64,000 nucleotides of DNA. It comes from Streptomyces ardesiacus (lineage in GTDB: Bacteria > Actinomycetota > Actinomycetes > Streptomycetales > Streptomycetaceae). The notes under the pieces were generated by a model that saw nothing but the letters and a program-made list of their open reading frames with translations, ran no database searches and had not been told where the DNA came from. Shown piece by piece: positions 17,726 through 29,268 of the stretch (its first letter is position 1; the number at the start of each line of letters is the position of its first letter). The stretch covers positions 372,001 through 436,000 of the forward strand of contig NZ_BEWC01000002.1 in NCBI RefSeq assembly GCF_003112575.1. The letters run 5' to 3'. The position numbers were made by a program, and so were the translations under genes.

Positions 17726-19498
17726 TCACGTCCCGCCCCGGGGCGTGTACTCCTGGAGTCGGTGAGCGACGCGGTCGGCGTAGTCGCGGTACTTCGGGGG
17801 AACCCCGCCCGCGTCGTTCACCTTCTTGTACGACGTCCGGTACGCGACGGCGACCAGCACCCTGCGGTCGCCCCGCAGTCCGGCGTCGAGGCGGGGCGTG
17901 ATCCAGCACAGGTAACGGCCCATCGCCGGGACGGACTCGGCGGGCGGGAACGGCGGCTGGGGCACGGTCTCGCCCGGTGTCCCGTCCGCGTTCATCCACC
18001 AGCGCAGCACGCTCGGGGTCCAGCGGGCGATGCCGTACTCGTCCCTGGCCGGGTCGGCGAGGTCCGGGTCGAAGTCGCTCTCGACCTTCAGCATGGCCGC
18101 GATCAGGGCCGGGCTGACCTCCGCGTGCCCGCAGTCGTGCGCCGTCTCCACGATCAGCAGGCGGTACGCGGGCGGCACGTCCCGGTCGGTGCGCAGCTCG
18201 GCCGCGCCGTAGGAGGCGGCGGCGACGGCGCTCGCGGTGCCGCCGGGGCGCGCCACGGGGTCCCGGCCCTCGCCGGCCCAGCGGGCGACGCCGTGGCCGA
18301 GCGCGGCGAGGGCGAGGAGTCCCGTGACAGCGGCGGCCACGAGCCGCGGCCGGGCGCGGGTCCGGAGCGACGGCCTCGCCGGACCGCCCGCGCTCCCCGT
18401 CGCGTCCGCCACCCGGCGCAGCAGGGCGTCGGTGCCGATCCGGTCGGCGTGCGTACGGGTCAGGCAGGCCCGTACGATCTCCCGCCACGGCGAGGGCAGT
18501 TCGGGGGACAGGCGCAGCTCGTGGGAGCCGCGGGAGTACGCGACGGCGGCGTCGCGGCGGGCCGTCGGGGTGCCGCCGGGCAGCGGGAAGGACCCGGTCA
18601 GCACCAGGTGGGCCAGGACACCGAAGGCCCACACGTCGGCGGAGGGGCGGATCCGCCGGCCCCGTTCGCCGATCTCGGACCACAGCAGCTCGGGCGGTGT
18701 GTAGTCGGGGGTGGAGAAGGCGGGCGTGTAGGCGTGGGTGCCCTCCAGTTCGGCGGCCATGTTGAAGTCGGCGAGCCGTACCGAACCGTCCTTCATCAGC
18801 AGGACGTTGGCCGGTTTCAGGTCGCCGTGGACCCAGCCGGCGTGGTGCAACTGGTGCAGGCCCTCGCAGATCTGCGCGAGCAGCACGGGCCCGGACCGCG
18901 GGCGGGGCGTGGCGGAGAGCAGGGCGGACAGCGAACCCTCGGCCCGCTCCAGGACGAGCACGGTGGCGCCGTCGAGCCGGGGCCGGCCGGGATCGTCAAC
19001 GGTGAGGGTCTCGTACATCCGGATCAGCCGGGGCCGTCGCAGCCTGCGCAGCAGCTCGACCTCACGCTCGACCAGGTCCCGCAGGTGGGAGAGCTGCCGC
19101 GGGGTGCCGGTACCGGTGGGCAGGAACTTCAGCGCGACCTCGCCCGGCGGGCCCGCGCCGGGGGCGACGCCGCCGGGGGTGTCCTCGGCGGGACGGAGGG
19201 CGCGGTCCGCGGGGTCGGGGGCATCCGCGGCGGTGAGGCCGGTGCCGGTCCCGGTGCCGGTCCCGGTGTCAGTGCGGGTGCCGGTGCCGGTGTTCGTGCG
19301 CCTCGTGCCGTCCGGGCGGCCGCCGTCGTGTTCCGCGTCGGCCGCGGTGCGGCCCGTGTCGTCCGGGGCACCCGGGCCGGGGAGCACGCGGCGGGCCGCG
19401 TACACGCTGCCGAAGGCGCCGGTCGCGATCGGCTCGCGTACCTCCCAGGCGCCCACCCGGTACCCCCTGGGCACCGGAACGGCGTACGGCTCGGTCAT
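17726..19498 (-). CDS. Ser/Thr protein kinase - membrane segment - lytic-transglycosylase-like domain
   Basis: A 590-residue protein from ATG 19498. Kinase features: ATGAFGSVYAA glycine loop, VALKFL Lys, HGDLKPAN catalytic loop (His224, Gly in place of the usual Arg, Asp226) and DFN replacing DFG. A Thr/Gly repeat insert (GTGTRTDTGTG) lies between the glycine loop and the Lys. After the kinase comes a hydrophobic segment (LVAAAVTGLLALAALGHGVA). The outer domain has LIAAMLKVESDFDPDLADP and YGIARWTPSVLRWW, which follows the goose-lysozyme/Slt pattern with the Glu of KVES. The architecture suggests a sensor-effector kinase tied to peptidoglycan. It is coupled to the upstream FHA gene by ATGA overlap. 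Confidence 0.8.
   Translation of the reverse strand: MTEPYAVPVPRGYRVGAWEVREPIATGAFGSVYAARRVLPGPGAPDDTGRTAADAEHDGGRPDGTRRTNTGTGTRTDTGTGTGTGTGLTAADAPDPADRALRPAEDTPGGVAPGAGPPGEVALKFLPTGTGTPRQLSHLRDLVEREVELLRRLRRPRLIRMYETLTVDDPGRPRLDGATVLVLERAEGSLSALLSATPRPRSGPVLLAQICEGLHQLHHAGWVHGDLKPANVLLMKDGSVRLADFNMAAELEGTHAYTPAFSTPDYTPPELLWSEIGERGRRIRPSADVWAFGVLAHLVLTGSFPLPGGTPTARRDAAVAYSRGSHELRLSPELPSPWREIVRACLTRTHADRIGTDALLRRVADATGSAGGPARPSLRTRARPRLVAAAVTGLLALAALGHGVARWAGEGRDPVARPGGTASAVAAASYGAAELRTDRDVPPAYRLLIVETAHDCGHAEVSPALIAAMLKVESDFDPDLADPARDEYGIARWTPSVLRWWMNADGTPGETVPQPPFPPAESVPAMGRYLCWITPRLDAGLRGDRRVLVAVAYRTSYKKVNDAGGVPPKYRDYADRVAHRLQEYTPRGGT
19225..19300. repeat. 12-nt-type GGTGCCGGT repeats inside the kinase gene
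   Basis: Tandem GGTGCCGGTCCC/GGTGCCGGT units on the + strand encode the Thr-Gly repeat of the kinase on the reverse strand. The copy number is likely to vary between strains. Confidence 0.65.
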
Positions 19499-20241
19499 CG
19501 CGGTGCCCGGCCGGACGGTGGCGCGAGGACCACCAGATCGTCCTCGCGGACCAGGTCGAAGCGGAGCGCCAGCGAGACCAGCGACTCCTTCTTGCCGTTC
19601 AGCCGGGGACCCGGCTCGGCGGTCTCCGGGCCGGGCTTCAGCCGGAGCTTCACGGCTAGGTAGTCGATGTTCCACTGCACCGACGTGCGCGAGGCGGCCG
19701 GCCAGACGGGGCGGAGCCGCTCGACGACCTGGTCCACGGTCGGCAGCGGTGCGTGCGGTTCCCCCCGCAGCCGCGGCTCGCACAGCGCGGCCAGCACCGC
19801 GAAGTACCGCTTGGTGCGGTCGACGGAGAAGGCCGGGGCGGTCGGCTCGCCGTCGGTGCCGTCCTCGCCGCGCAGGTAGTCGTGGCGCGGCGCCCACACC
19901 TCGACCGGCAGCAGGTCGCCGGCGGCGGGCAGCACGATCCGCGAGAACTCGAACGGCACCGGCGCGTCCAGGCGGCCCGGCGCCACCTTGATGTGCTCGC
20001 CCGCGCCCTCGGGGTTCTCCACCACGTAGGTCTGGTGGGCGGAGAGGTTGCTCACGGTCCAGAAGGTGCCCTGCGCCGTGATCTCACCGGCTCTGCGCGA
20101 CACCCCGTCGTGCCCGATCAGCAGCCCGCCCTCGGGCACGGACCGTCCGAAGACGAGCCGTTCGCCGGGCGCGAGCCGGAACTGGGTACTGGTGCCGGCG
20201 TCCTCCGTGGTCGGCGGAGGTACCACGATGATGCTGTACAA
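19495..20241 (-). CDS. FHA domain protein coupled to the kinase
   Basis: A 248-residue protein from TTG 20241 with GGGGAGA upstream. Residues 25-95 look like an FHA phosphothreonine-binding fold (RLVFGRS, SRRAGEI, TFWTVSNLSAHQTYVVE). Residues 130-235 include TKRYFAVLAALCEPRL and SVQWNIDYLAVKLRL, resembling the winged-helix C-terminal part seen in Streptomyces FHA proteins paired with kinases. The stop overlaps the kinase start, so the two are made together and the FHA protein is probably substrate or adaptor of that kinase. Confidence 0.8.
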   Translation of the reverse strand: MYSIIVVPPPTTEDAGTSTQFRLAPGERLVFGRSVPEGGLLIGHDGVSRRAGEITAQGTFWTVSNLSAHQTYVVENPEGAGEHIKVAPGRLDAPVPFEFSRIVLPAAGDLLPVEVWAPRHDYLRGEDGTDGEPTAPAFSVDRTKRYFAVLAALCEPRLRGEPHAPLPTVDQVVERLRPVWPAASRTSVQWNIDYLAVKLRLKPGPETAEPGPRLNGKKESLVSLALRFDLVREDDLVVLAPPSGRAPR

Positions 20242-20293
20242 GGTGCGTCTCCCCGTGCCTGACGGCTACCCGGGCCAGACTAGGGCGACGCGA

Positions 20294-20333
20294 CAGGGCC
20301 GTGCCCCCCTCGTACGGGTGAGACACGGCCCTG
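20294..20333. terminator. hairpin between the FHA and tetraspan genes
   Basis: Bases 20294-20303 pair perfectly with 20324-20333 around a 20-nt loop. Orientation fits termination of the leftward membrane-protein gene before the FHA operon. Confidence 0.55.
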
Positions 20334-20383
20334 CGCGGTGATTGGCGTGAAGTGTTCAGTCGCCGGTGCCCGGCGCCCGGACC

Positions 20384-20962
20384 TCAGTAGCGGGGACGCT
20401 TGTACCAGGCCGCTCCGTTCGCGTTGCCGACGAACACGGCGACCAGGATGGCGAGCACCGTGTGGACCAGGCCCACCACGATGAACGGGTACAGGCCGAG
20501 GATCGCGGTGATGATGGCGAAGATCATGGTGGCTATGCGGACGCCGTTGCCGCCGCTGCCGACCTTGATCGCCATCACTAGCGCGATCACACCCCACACC
20601 AGCGCGAAGGCCACGAGGCCCCAGAGCATGCCGGACGAGTAGTCGGCCAACTGCTGGAAGGCGGCGTCGTCCTTGAGCTGGTCGTCGTTCTTCGCGGCGT
20701 CCACGCTCGCGGCGCTGAGGGCGAACAGGACCACGCCGACGAGCTGGAGGCCGAAGATCACCCACAGCATGACGCGGGCCGCGCTGACCGTGCCGGGCAT
20801 CGAGGTCGGGGCGGCCGGGTGGCCGTAACCGGCCGACACCGGGGGAGCCTGCGGGTAGCCGTATCCGGGCTGGCCCTGGGGCTGCTGCTGCGGGTAGCCG
20901 TAGTTCGGCTGCTGGCCGCCCTGCGGCGGGCCGTAGGGGTTGTTCGGGTCGCCGAAACTCAT
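20384..20962 (-). CDS. small tetraspan membrane protein with Gly/Pro/Tyr/Gln-rich N-terminus
   Basis: A 192-residue protein from ATG 20962 with GGAGGAAG upstream. Residues 1-55 are rich in Gly, Pro, Tyr and Gln ([22 protein letters not shown]). Four hydrophobic segments follow ([70 protein letters not shown]). The architecture is common in Streptomyces but has no assigned activity. It is divergent from folD. Confidence 0.7.
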
Positions 20963-21258
20963 GGCGGGTCTTCCTCCGTCGCTGTCAAGTGCGGGGACGA
21001 CGCGTGGCGCGACTCGGAGGAAGATTCTTCGTAAGCGGTTCGTCCCCCCGGTACGGCCCCGCGGCACTGTGCTGCCCAATCGTTCTTGACCGAACTCTTA
21101 CTTGTCCAGCCCGTCCGCAATGCGTTGTGCAAGTGCAACACCGCCGATCACGAGCGGACAGGGGCGGACGTGTCCGACGGCGTCCGAAAGCCTCCCGCGC
21201 GGTGCCCGCACACCGACCTGATTGGAACCGGGGGCCGGTCATCCGCGAGGATGGGGGC

Positions 21259-22113
21259 ATGACCGCCCAGATTCTCGATGGCAAGGCCACCGCAGCCGCG
21301 ATCAAGTCCGAACTGACCGCCCGCGTGGCGGCGCTGAAGGAGAGGGGTGTCACACCCGGTCTCGGCACCGTCCTGGTCGGCGACGACCCGGGCAGCCAGA
21401 AGTACGTCGCCGGCAAGCACCGCGACTGCGCCCAGGTCGGCATCGCCTCCATCCAGCGCGAACTGCCGGCCACGGCGACGCAGGAGGAGATCGAGGCGGT
21501 CGTCCGCGAGCTGAACGAGGACCCCGCCTGCACCGGGTACATCGTCCAGTTGCCGCTGCCCCGCGGCATCGACGAGAACCGCATCCTCGAACTGATGGAC
21601 CCGGACAAGGACGCGGACGGCCTGCACCCGATGAACCTGGGCCGCCTGGTCCTGAACGAGCCGGCCCCGCTGCCCTGCACCCCCAACGGCATCCTCACCC
21701 TCCTGCGCCGCTACGGCGTCGAGATCAAGGGCGCCGAGGTCGTGGTCGTCGGCCGCGGCGTCACCATCGGCCGCCCGATGCCGCTGCTGCTCACCCGGCG
21801 CAGCGAGAACGCCACCGTGACCCAGTGCCACACCGGCACCCGGGACCTGGCCGCCCACCTCAAGCGCGCCGACATCGTCATCGCCGCGGCCGGCTCCCCG
21901 CACCTGGTCCGCCCCGAGGACGTCAAGCCGGGCGCGGCCGTCCTCGACGTCGGCGTCTCCCGCAACGCCGAGGGCAAGATCATGGGCGACGTCCACCCCG
22001 GCGTGGCCGAGGTGGCCGCGTGGATCTCCCCGAACCCCGGCGGCGTCGGCCCCATGACGCGGGCCCAGCTCCTGGTCAACGTGGTGGAGGCGGCGGAGCG
22101 CAGTGCCGGCTGA
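21259..22113 (+). CDS. folD: methylene-tetrahydrofolate dehydrogenase / methenyl-tetrahydrofolate cyclohydrolase
   Basis: A 284-residue protein. ATG 21259 was chosen because homology starts at [15 protein letters not shown] and GAGGA precedes it. Signatures: [16 protein letters not shown] (substrate-binding Tyr and Lys), [26 protein letters not shown] and [17 protein letters not shown] (NADP site), [12 protein letters not shown] at the end. It interconverts methylene- and formyl-tetrahydrofolate and so supplies the PurN and PurH cofactor. The following gene overlaps it by 11 nt. Confidence 0.97.
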
Positions 22114-22798
22114 GGACACCAACTCCCCCGAGCGGTCGGGCGACGCGGGAACCAGGGAGGAAGCGCGTCCTGCACGCGCCTCGGCGACCTCGGCAGCCCC
22201 GGACGCTCCGGCAGTCCCGGACGCCTCGGACGTCTCCGGCAAGGCCGGCACCCCGAAGGCGTCGAAGGCATCGAAGGCATCGAAGACGTCGAAGCCCTCG
22301 AAGACATCACAGCCCTCGGAGCCCTCGAAGCCCTCGGCGGGCGACGGTGAACCGGACGGCCTCACCGTCCGTGACCCCGTCAGCGCGCCCGACGCCAAGG
22401 GGCGGCCGCGACGCGTCACGCGCCGTTTCCCGCTCTTCACCCGGGACACCGCGCGCCCCGAGGGCGGTGGCCGGGCCGCGGCCCGCGACGCCCCGGCACC
22501 CGCCCGGCAGTGGCCGGTGCTCGCGGTGGTGCTGCTGGTCGGACTCGGCCTGCTGCTGACCGCCCTGGACGTCTTCCGCTGGGGGACGCTGCTGGTCGGC
22601 GCCGCGCTGCTGGCGGGAGCCGCTCTGCGCTGGGTGGTGCCCGACGTCGGGATGCTCGCCGTGCGTTCGCGCTTCACGGACATCACGACCTACGGCGTCC
22701 TCGGCCTCTCCATCGTCCTGCTGGCGCTGATGGCCCAGCCGAAGCCGGTGCTGGAGATCCCGTTCCTCAAGGACACCCTGCACTTCACGGTCAGCTAG
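22103..22798 (+). CDS. DUF3017 membrane protein with Lys/Ser/Pro repeat
   Basis: A 231-residue protein from GTG 22103, inside the end of folD and preceded by GGAG. Residues 50-80 repeat a K-A/T/P-S unit ([15 protein letters not shown]). Three hydrophobic segments occupy the C-terminal half ([54 protein letters not shown]), matching DUF3017. It is translationally linked to folD, as in other streptomycetes. No biochemical role known. Confidence 0.75.
22256..22340 (+). repeat. 9-nt TCGAAGGCA-type tandem repeat in the DUF3017 gene
   Basis: Degenerate copies of TCGAAGGCA/TCGAAGCCC encode the Ser-Lys-Ala/Pro repeat of the N-terminal region. Confidence 0.6.
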
Positions 22799-23195
22799 CG
22801 GGACGCCCTCCCGGTACGACGGCCCGTCCCCACCCCCGTGGAAGGACGGGCCGTCGCCGCGACCAACCCTCCTGCACGGGGAACGCCCTGTTCAACGCCT
22901 GTCAGGGCGCTGTGGCACGGAAGTGACCGTTCCGCTACTCCGTCACGCGGTGCCTTTCCCGGGGGTTCCGTACGGGGCGGGGCCGCGCCGGTGGGACACT
23001 GGACCACGGGTCGGCGGGCGTGCGAGTGTGCACGCCCACGGCCTCTGTGCACCTGTGCGCCCCCACCCCGGGAACTGAGATCCTGACCGGGCGCATCCCT
23101 GTGGGTAGCCAGAACCGGGTACCGCGCACCGGACGCCGAGCGCGGAGACCAGCGGGGGAACGACCAGCACGTCACCGGGGGAAGAGGGGGAAGCA
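22799..23195. other. 397-nt intergenic region, hairpins only
   Basis: No gene is supported here: short open frames on both strands lack coding bias. It contains the terminator at 22818-22855, a small hairpin (GGGCGTGC, 23016-23023, with 23030-23037) and the ribosome site AAGAGGGGGAAG of the next gene. The downstream promoter was not identified with confidence. Confidence 0.55.
22818..22855. terminator. terminator after folD-DUF3017, 12-bp perfect stem
   Basis: Bases 22818-22829 pair exactly with 22844-22855 across a 14-nt loop, 20 nt past the stop codon. Confidence 0.75.
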
Positions 23196-24491
23196 GTGCC
23201 TCGTTGGAAGGCCTTGCCGGATGAACTCGATCCGCAGATCAGGGAGTTCACCAGCCAGTTGCGCCGGCTCGTGGACCGCAGCGAGCTGAGCGTGGCGTCG
23301 GTGGCCGACGCCACGGGCTACAGCAAGACGTCCTGGGAGCGCTACCTGAACGGCCGCCTGCTGGCGCCCAAGGGTGCCATCGTGGCGCTGGCCGAGGTGA
23401 CGCGGACCAACCCGGTTCACCTGACCACCATGTGGGAGCTGGCCGAGCGCGCCTGGAGCCGCTCGGAGATGCGCCACGACATGACCATGGAGGCCATCCG
23501 GATCTCCCAGGCGCGCGCCGCGCTCGGTGAGCTGGGCACGCCCGCGGCCACCTCGGGCACCGGGGACCGCAGCGGCACCAGGAGCCACCGGGGGAGCCGC
23601 TCCGGCCGCCACGGCGGCGGATCCCCGGCCACCCCCGGGGTCGCCGGGCCGGCCGGTGTGTCGCCCACCCTGCCGCCGACGGTCCCGGCCCAGCCGACCG
23701 CCGCCGACAGCCCCGACTCCGTACTCGGCGCCCTCCGGGACCGGGCCCCCGACACCTCCTCCGCCCCGTCCCCCGGCGGAGCGACCGAGGGCAACTCCTG
23801 GGGGCTCGCCGGATACCGGGGGCCCGCGCCGACCGGTGACCGCGCGGGCCGCGCCCGGACCGGCACCGGAGCCGCGGTGAGACCGGCCGGGCCCGACGAG
23901 ACGAGCGTGCTCGGCCCGGTCGCCGCCCCCGCGGGCGCCTACGGCGAGCCTCCGCACGACGACCGCCCCCGTTCGTCCGGCCGGTCCCCGGGCGGCGGCA
24001 CCAAGCGGATGGCGGCGCTGGCCGCGGGCGTCGTCGGCGTGCTCGTCGTGGCGGCGGGCGCCTTCTTCCTCCTGAACGGCGGCGACGACAAGGCGGACGA
24101 GGGAGCCAAGCCCTCCCCGTCGCCCACCGTGACCAGCGAGGCCGAGCTGCCGCCGGGCGTGAAGTGCAGCGGCGACGCCTGCACCGGCAAGGACCCGGAG
24201 GCCATGGGCTGCGGCGGCGAGCTGGTGACCACCGGCGCGACCACCGTCGTCGGCACGGCGGCCGTCGAGGTCCGCTACAGCAAGGTCTGCGGCGCCGCCT
24301 GGGCCCGTGTCACCCAGGCCGCACAGGGCGACGAGGTCCAGGTGAACGCGGGCGGTGCGAACGAGCAGCGGGCGACGATCGGCACCGCCGGGACCACCGC
24401 GGCGTACACCGCCATGGTCGCCGTGGACTCCGCGGCCGACGCCACCGCGTGCGCGACGCTGGCATCGGGCACCCAGGGCTGCACGAAGTGA
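23196..24491 (+). CDS. XRE regulator with membrane segment and extracytoplasmic DUF2690 domain
   Basis: A 431-residue protein from GTG 23196 with GAGGGGGAAG upstream. The N-terminus has an XRE-like HTH (LSVASVADATGYSKTSWERYLNGR). A disordered Ser/Pro/Gly linker (about residues 110-265) leads to one membrane helix (MAALAAGVVGVLVVAAGAFFLL). The outer domain has four Cys (VKCSGDACTGKDPEAMGCGG, SKVCGAAWARV) plus a Cys pair near the end, typical of DUF2690. It probably links an envelope signal to DNA binding. Monocistronic between two intergenic regions. Ligand unknown. Confidence 0.78.
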   Translation: MPRWKALPDELDPQIREFTSQLRRLVDRSELSVASVADATGYSKTSWERYLNGRLLAPKGAIVALAEVTRTNPVHLTTMWELAERAWSRSEMRHDMTMEAIRISQARAALGELGTPAATSGTGDRSGTRSHRGSRSGRHGGGSPATPGVAGPAGVSPTLPPTVPAQPTAADSPDSVLGALRDRAPDTSSAPSPGGATEGNSWGLAGYRGPAPTGDRAGRARTGTGAAVRPAGPDETSVLGPVAAPAGAYGEPPHDDRPRSSGRSPGGGTKRMAALAAGVVGVLVVAAGAFFLLNGGDDKADEGAKPSPSPTVTSEAELPPGVKCSGDACTGKDPEAMGCGGELVTTGATTVVGTAAVEVRYSKVCGAAWARVTQAAQGDEVQVNAGGANEQRATIGTAGTTAAYTAMVAVDSAADATACATLASGTQGCTK

Positions 24492-25898
<1,407 letters not shown>

Positions 25899-25914
25899 GC
25901 CGCCCCCGACGCCC

Positions 25915-25956
25915 GCACGGGCCCCGTTCCGGTTCACGCCGGGACGGGGCCCGTGC
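25915..25956. terminator. terminator after mdh, 13-bp perfect stem
   Basis: Bases 25915-25927 pair exactly with 25944-25956. The 16-nt loop has a smaller CCGG/CCGG pairing of its own. Confidence 0.82.
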
Positions 25957-26127
25957 CCGTTCCCGCACCCCCGTATGTCCCTGTCGCCCCTTTCCTTCGT
26001 GACACGCCGCACGTTCGGCCCCCGATCCGGCATGCAAACGGGGCAGCGGGGCAGGGGCTCACGGTCCCCGAGAGTGACACGCGGGTGACACAGGGGGACC
26101 GGACAGGAACGGAAGGCAACACCGACC

Positions 26128-27657
26128 ATGGCGAACAGCACGCACAGCCCTGCGGAGCAGGCGCACCGGACCATTCACGCGGGAGGCGAGTGGCTCGCGG
26201 CGTCCTCCGGCGCCACGCGCGAGATCCTCGACCCCGCGGACGCCCTGCCGTTCGCCGTGGTCGCGGAGGGCGACGAGAAGGACACCGACCTCGCGGTGGC
26301 CGCCGCCCGCCGCGCCTTCGACACGGGCGACTGGCCGCGCACCCCGGTCGCCGAACGCGCCGCCCTGCTGCGCCGCGTCGCCGGCCTGCTCGTACGCGAC
26401 CGCGAGAAGCTGGGCCAGCTGGAGAGCCGCGACGCGGGCAAGACCGTCGAGGAGGGGCGCGTCGACATCGACTGCGTCGCCGACGCCTTCCGCTACTTCG
26501 CCGACCTCGTCGCCGGCGAGGCCCCGGGCCGGGTCGTAGACGCGGGCTCGCCCGACGTCCACAGCGTCGTCGTGCACGAACCCGTCGGCGTCTGCGCGAT
26601 GATCACGCCCTGGAACTACCCGCTGCTCCAGGCCAGTTGGAAGATCGCCCCGGCCCTCGCCGCCGGCAACACCTTCGTGGTCAAGCCCAGCGAGATCACC
26701 CCGATGACCACCGTCGCCCTGATCGGCCTGCTCGTCGAGGCCGGCCTGCCCACCGGCGTCGCCAACATCGTCACCGGTCCCGGCCACACCGTCGGCGCCC
26801 GCCTCGCCGAACACCCCGACGTCGACCTGGTCTCCTTCACCGGCGGCCTGGTCAGCGGCACCAAGGTCGCGCAGGCCGCCGCCGTCACCGTCAAGAAGGT
26901 CGCCCTCGAACTCGGCGGCAAGAACCCCAACGTCGTCTTCGCCGACGCCTGCGAGACCGAGGCGGGCTTCGACACCGCCGTCGACCAGGCCCTCAACGCC
27001 GCCTTCATCCACAGCGGCCAGGTCTGCTCCGCCGGCGGCCGCCTCATCGTCGAGGAGTCGGTCCGCGAACGCTTCGTCGCCGAACTCGCCCGCCGCGCCC
27101 GGAAGATCCGCCTCGGCCGCGGCACCGAGGAGGGCGTCGAGTGCGGCCCGCTCGTCTCCGAGCAGCAGCGCGCCCGGACCGAGGACTACGTCGCCTCCGC
27201 GCTCGCCGAGGGCGCCGAACTCCGCTGCGGCGGCAGGCGTCCCGATCCCTCGCCCGAGCGTCCGGAGTCCGGCTACTTCTACGAGCCGACCGTCCTCGAC
27301 CACTGTCACCGCGGGATGCGGGTGGTGCGGGAGGAGGTCTTCGGGCCGGTCCTCACCGTCGAGACCTTCCGCACCGAGGACGAGGCCGTAGCCCTCGCCA
27401 ACGACACCGAGTACGGTCTGGCCGGTGCCGTCTGGACCGCCGACGCGGGACGGGCCCGCCGGGTCGCGGGCCGGCTGCGGCACGGCACCGTGTGGATCAA
27501 CGACTTCCACCCCTACCTCCCGCAGGCGGAGTGGGGCGGCTTCGGCAAGAGCGGCGTCGGCCGCGAACTCGGCCCCGCCGGCCTGGCCGAGTACCGCGAG
27601 ACCAAGCACGTCTACCAGAACCTCGCGCCCGCGCCCGTCCGCTGGTTCGCCGGCTGA
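26128..27657 (+). CDS. betB: betaine-aldehyde dehydrogenase
   Basis: A 509-residue NAD(P)-dependent aldehyde dehydrogenase from ATG 26128 (GGAAGG upstream). Key segments: TPWNYPLLQASWKIAPALAAGN, FTGGLVSG, catalytic Glu in LELGGKNPNVVF and catalytic Cys in HSGQVCSAGGR. It oxidises betaine aldehyde to glycine betaine. Assignment to this substrate rests on its position directly upstream of a choline-dehydrogenase-like GMC oxidase and a glycine-betaine ABC transporter, all in one direction. Other amino-aldehyde substrates are possible. Confidence 0.87.
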   Translation: MANSTHSPAEQAHRTIHAGGEWLAASSGATREILDPADALPFAVVAEGDEKDTDLAVAAARRAFDTGDWPRTPVAERAALLRRVAGLLVRDREKLGQLESRDAGKTVEEGRVDIDCVADAFRYFADLVAGEAPGRVVDAGSPDVHSVVVHEPVGVCAMITPWNYPLLQASWKIAPALAAGNTFVVKPSEITPMTTVALIGLLVEAGLPTGVANIVTGPGHTVGARLAEHPDVDLVSFTGGLVSGTKVAQAAAVTVKKVALELGGKNPNVVFADACETEAGFDTAVDQALNAAFIHSGQVCSAGGRLIVEESVRERFVAELARRARKIRLGRGTEEGVECGPLVSEQQRARTEDYVASALAEGAELRCGGRRPDPSPERPESGYFYEPTVLDHCHRGMRVVREEVFGPVLTVETFRTEDEAVALANDTEYGLAGAVWTADAGRARRVAGRLRHGTVWINDFHPYLPQAEWGGFGKSGVGRELGPAGLAEYRETKHVYQNLAPAPVRWFAG

Positions 27658-27735
27658 CCCCACCCGCGTCCCCGCACGTCCCCACCCTCCTCCTCAGCAC
27701 CTTCACCCGTCCGCTCGCCCCACTGGAGTACCCCC

Positions 27736-29268
27736 ATGTCCGAAACCACGCATGTCTACGACTACGTCGTCGTCGGCGGCGGCACGGCAGGCTCCGTGAT
27801 CGCCTCCCGGCTCACCGAGAACCCCGACGTCACCGTCGCCGTCATCGAGGGCGGCCCCAGTGACGTCGGCCGCGACGACGTGCTGACGCTGCGCCGCTGG
27901 ATGGGCCTGCTCGGCGGCGAACTGGACTACGACTACCCCACCACCGAGCAGCCGCGCGGCAATTCGCACATCCGGCACAGCCGCGCCCGCGTCCTCGGCG
28001 GCTGCTCCTCGCACAACACCCTGATCGCCTTCAAGCCGCTGCCGTCCGACTGGGACGAGTGGGAGGCCGCCGGCGCCAAGGGCTGGGGCGCGGTGCAGAT
28101 GGAGGCGTACTTCGCCCGGCTGAAGAACAACATCGTCCCGGTCGACGAGAAGGACCGCAACGCCATCGCCCGCGACTTCGTCGACTCCGCGCAGAAGACG
28201 CTGGGGGTCCCCCGCGTCGAGGGCTTCAACAAGAAGCCGTTCACCGAGGGCGTCGGCTTCTTCGACCTCGCCTACCACCCCGAGAACAACCAGCGGTCCT
28301 CGGCGTCCGTGGCCTACCTGCACCCCGTGATGGACGAGCGCCCCAACCTCACGATCATGCTGGAGACCTGGGCCTACAGGCTCGAACTCGACGGCACCCG
28401 CGCCGAGGGCGTCCACGTCCGCACCCAGGACGGCGAGGAGATCCTGGTCAAGGCCCGGGGCGAGGTCGTGCTGTGCGCCGGCGCCGTCGACTCCCCGCGC
28501 CTGCTGCTGCACTCGGGCATCGGACCCAAGGACCAGCTGGAGGCCCTCGGCATACCCGTCGCGCTCGACCTGCCCGGCGTCGGCGAGAACCTGCTCGACC
28601 ACCCCGAGTCGGTGATCGTGTGGGAGACCGAAGGCCCCATCCCGGACAACTCCGCGATGGACTCCGACGCCGGCCTGTTCGTGCGCCGCGACCCCGGACA
28701 CGCGGGACCCGACCTGATGTTCCACTTCTACCAGATCCCGTTCACGGACAATCCGGAGCGACTGGGCTACGAGCGCCCCGAGTTCGGCGTCTCCATGACC
28801 CCGAACATCCCCAAGCCCAAGTCCCGCGGCCGCCTCTACCTCACCAGCGCCGACCCGTCCGTCAAGCCCGCCCTCGACTTCCGCTACTTCACCGACGAGG
28901 ACGACTACGACGGCCGCACCCTCGTCGACGGCATCCGCATCGCCCGCGAGATCGCGAGCTCCCAGCCGCTGGCGGGCTGGCTCAAGCGCGAGGTCTGCCC
29001 CGGCCCGGACGTCACCGGCGACGAGGAGCTGAGCGAGTACGCCCGCAAGGTCGCCCACACCGTCTACCACCCGGCGGGCACCTGCCGCATGGGCGCCGCC
29101 ACCGACGAACGGGCCGTCGTCGACCCCGAACTGCGCATCCGCGGCCTGCGGGGCATCCGCGTCGCCGACGCCTCGGTCTTCCCGACCATGCCCGCCGTCA
29201 ACCCGATGATCGGCGTCCTCATGGTCGGCGAGCGCGCCGTCGAGCTGATCGGAAGTGACGCCCGATGA
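27736..29268 (+). CDS. betA: choline dehydrogenase-like GMC flavoprotein
   Basis: A 510-residue GMC oxidoreductase from ATG 27736. FAD-binding [15 protein letters not shown] at the N-terminus, GMC signature 1 region [12 protein letters not shown], signature 2 region [15 protein letters not shown]. The C-terminal active-site His lies in [11 protein letters not shown], followed by [13 protein letters not shown]. It would oxidise choline to betaine aldehyde, feeding BetB. The stop overlaps the start of the transporter ATPase gene (ATGA). Confidence 0.85.
   Translation: MSETTHVYDYVVVGGGTAGSVIASRLTENPDVTVAVIEGGPSDVGRDDVLTLRRWMGLLGGELDYDYPTTEQPRGNSHIRHSRARVLGGCSSHNTLIAFKPLPSDWDEWEAAGAKGWGAVQMEAYFARLKNNIVPVDEKDRNAIARDFVDSAQKTLGVPRVEGFNKKPFTEGVGFFDLAYHPENNQRSSASVAYLHPVMDERPNLTIMLETWAYRLELDGTRAEGVHVRTQDGEEILVKARGEVVLCAGAVDSPRLLLHSGIGPKDQLEALGIPVALDLPGVGENLLDHPESVIVWETEGPIPDNSAMDSDAGLFVRRDPGHAGPDLMFHFYQIPFTDNPERLGYERPEFGVSMTPNIPKPKSRGRLYLTSADPSVKPALDFRYFTDEDDYDGRTLVDGIRIAREIASSQPLAGWLKREVCPGPDVTGDEELSEYARKVAHTVYHPAGTCRMGAATDERAVVDPELRIRGLRGIRVADASVFPTMPAVNPMIGVLMVGERAVELIGSDAR

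Noticed and set aside
22838..23086. 82-codon forward open frame in the folD downstream spacer
   Set aside because: Begins inside the terminator stem region and shows no coding bias or similarity.
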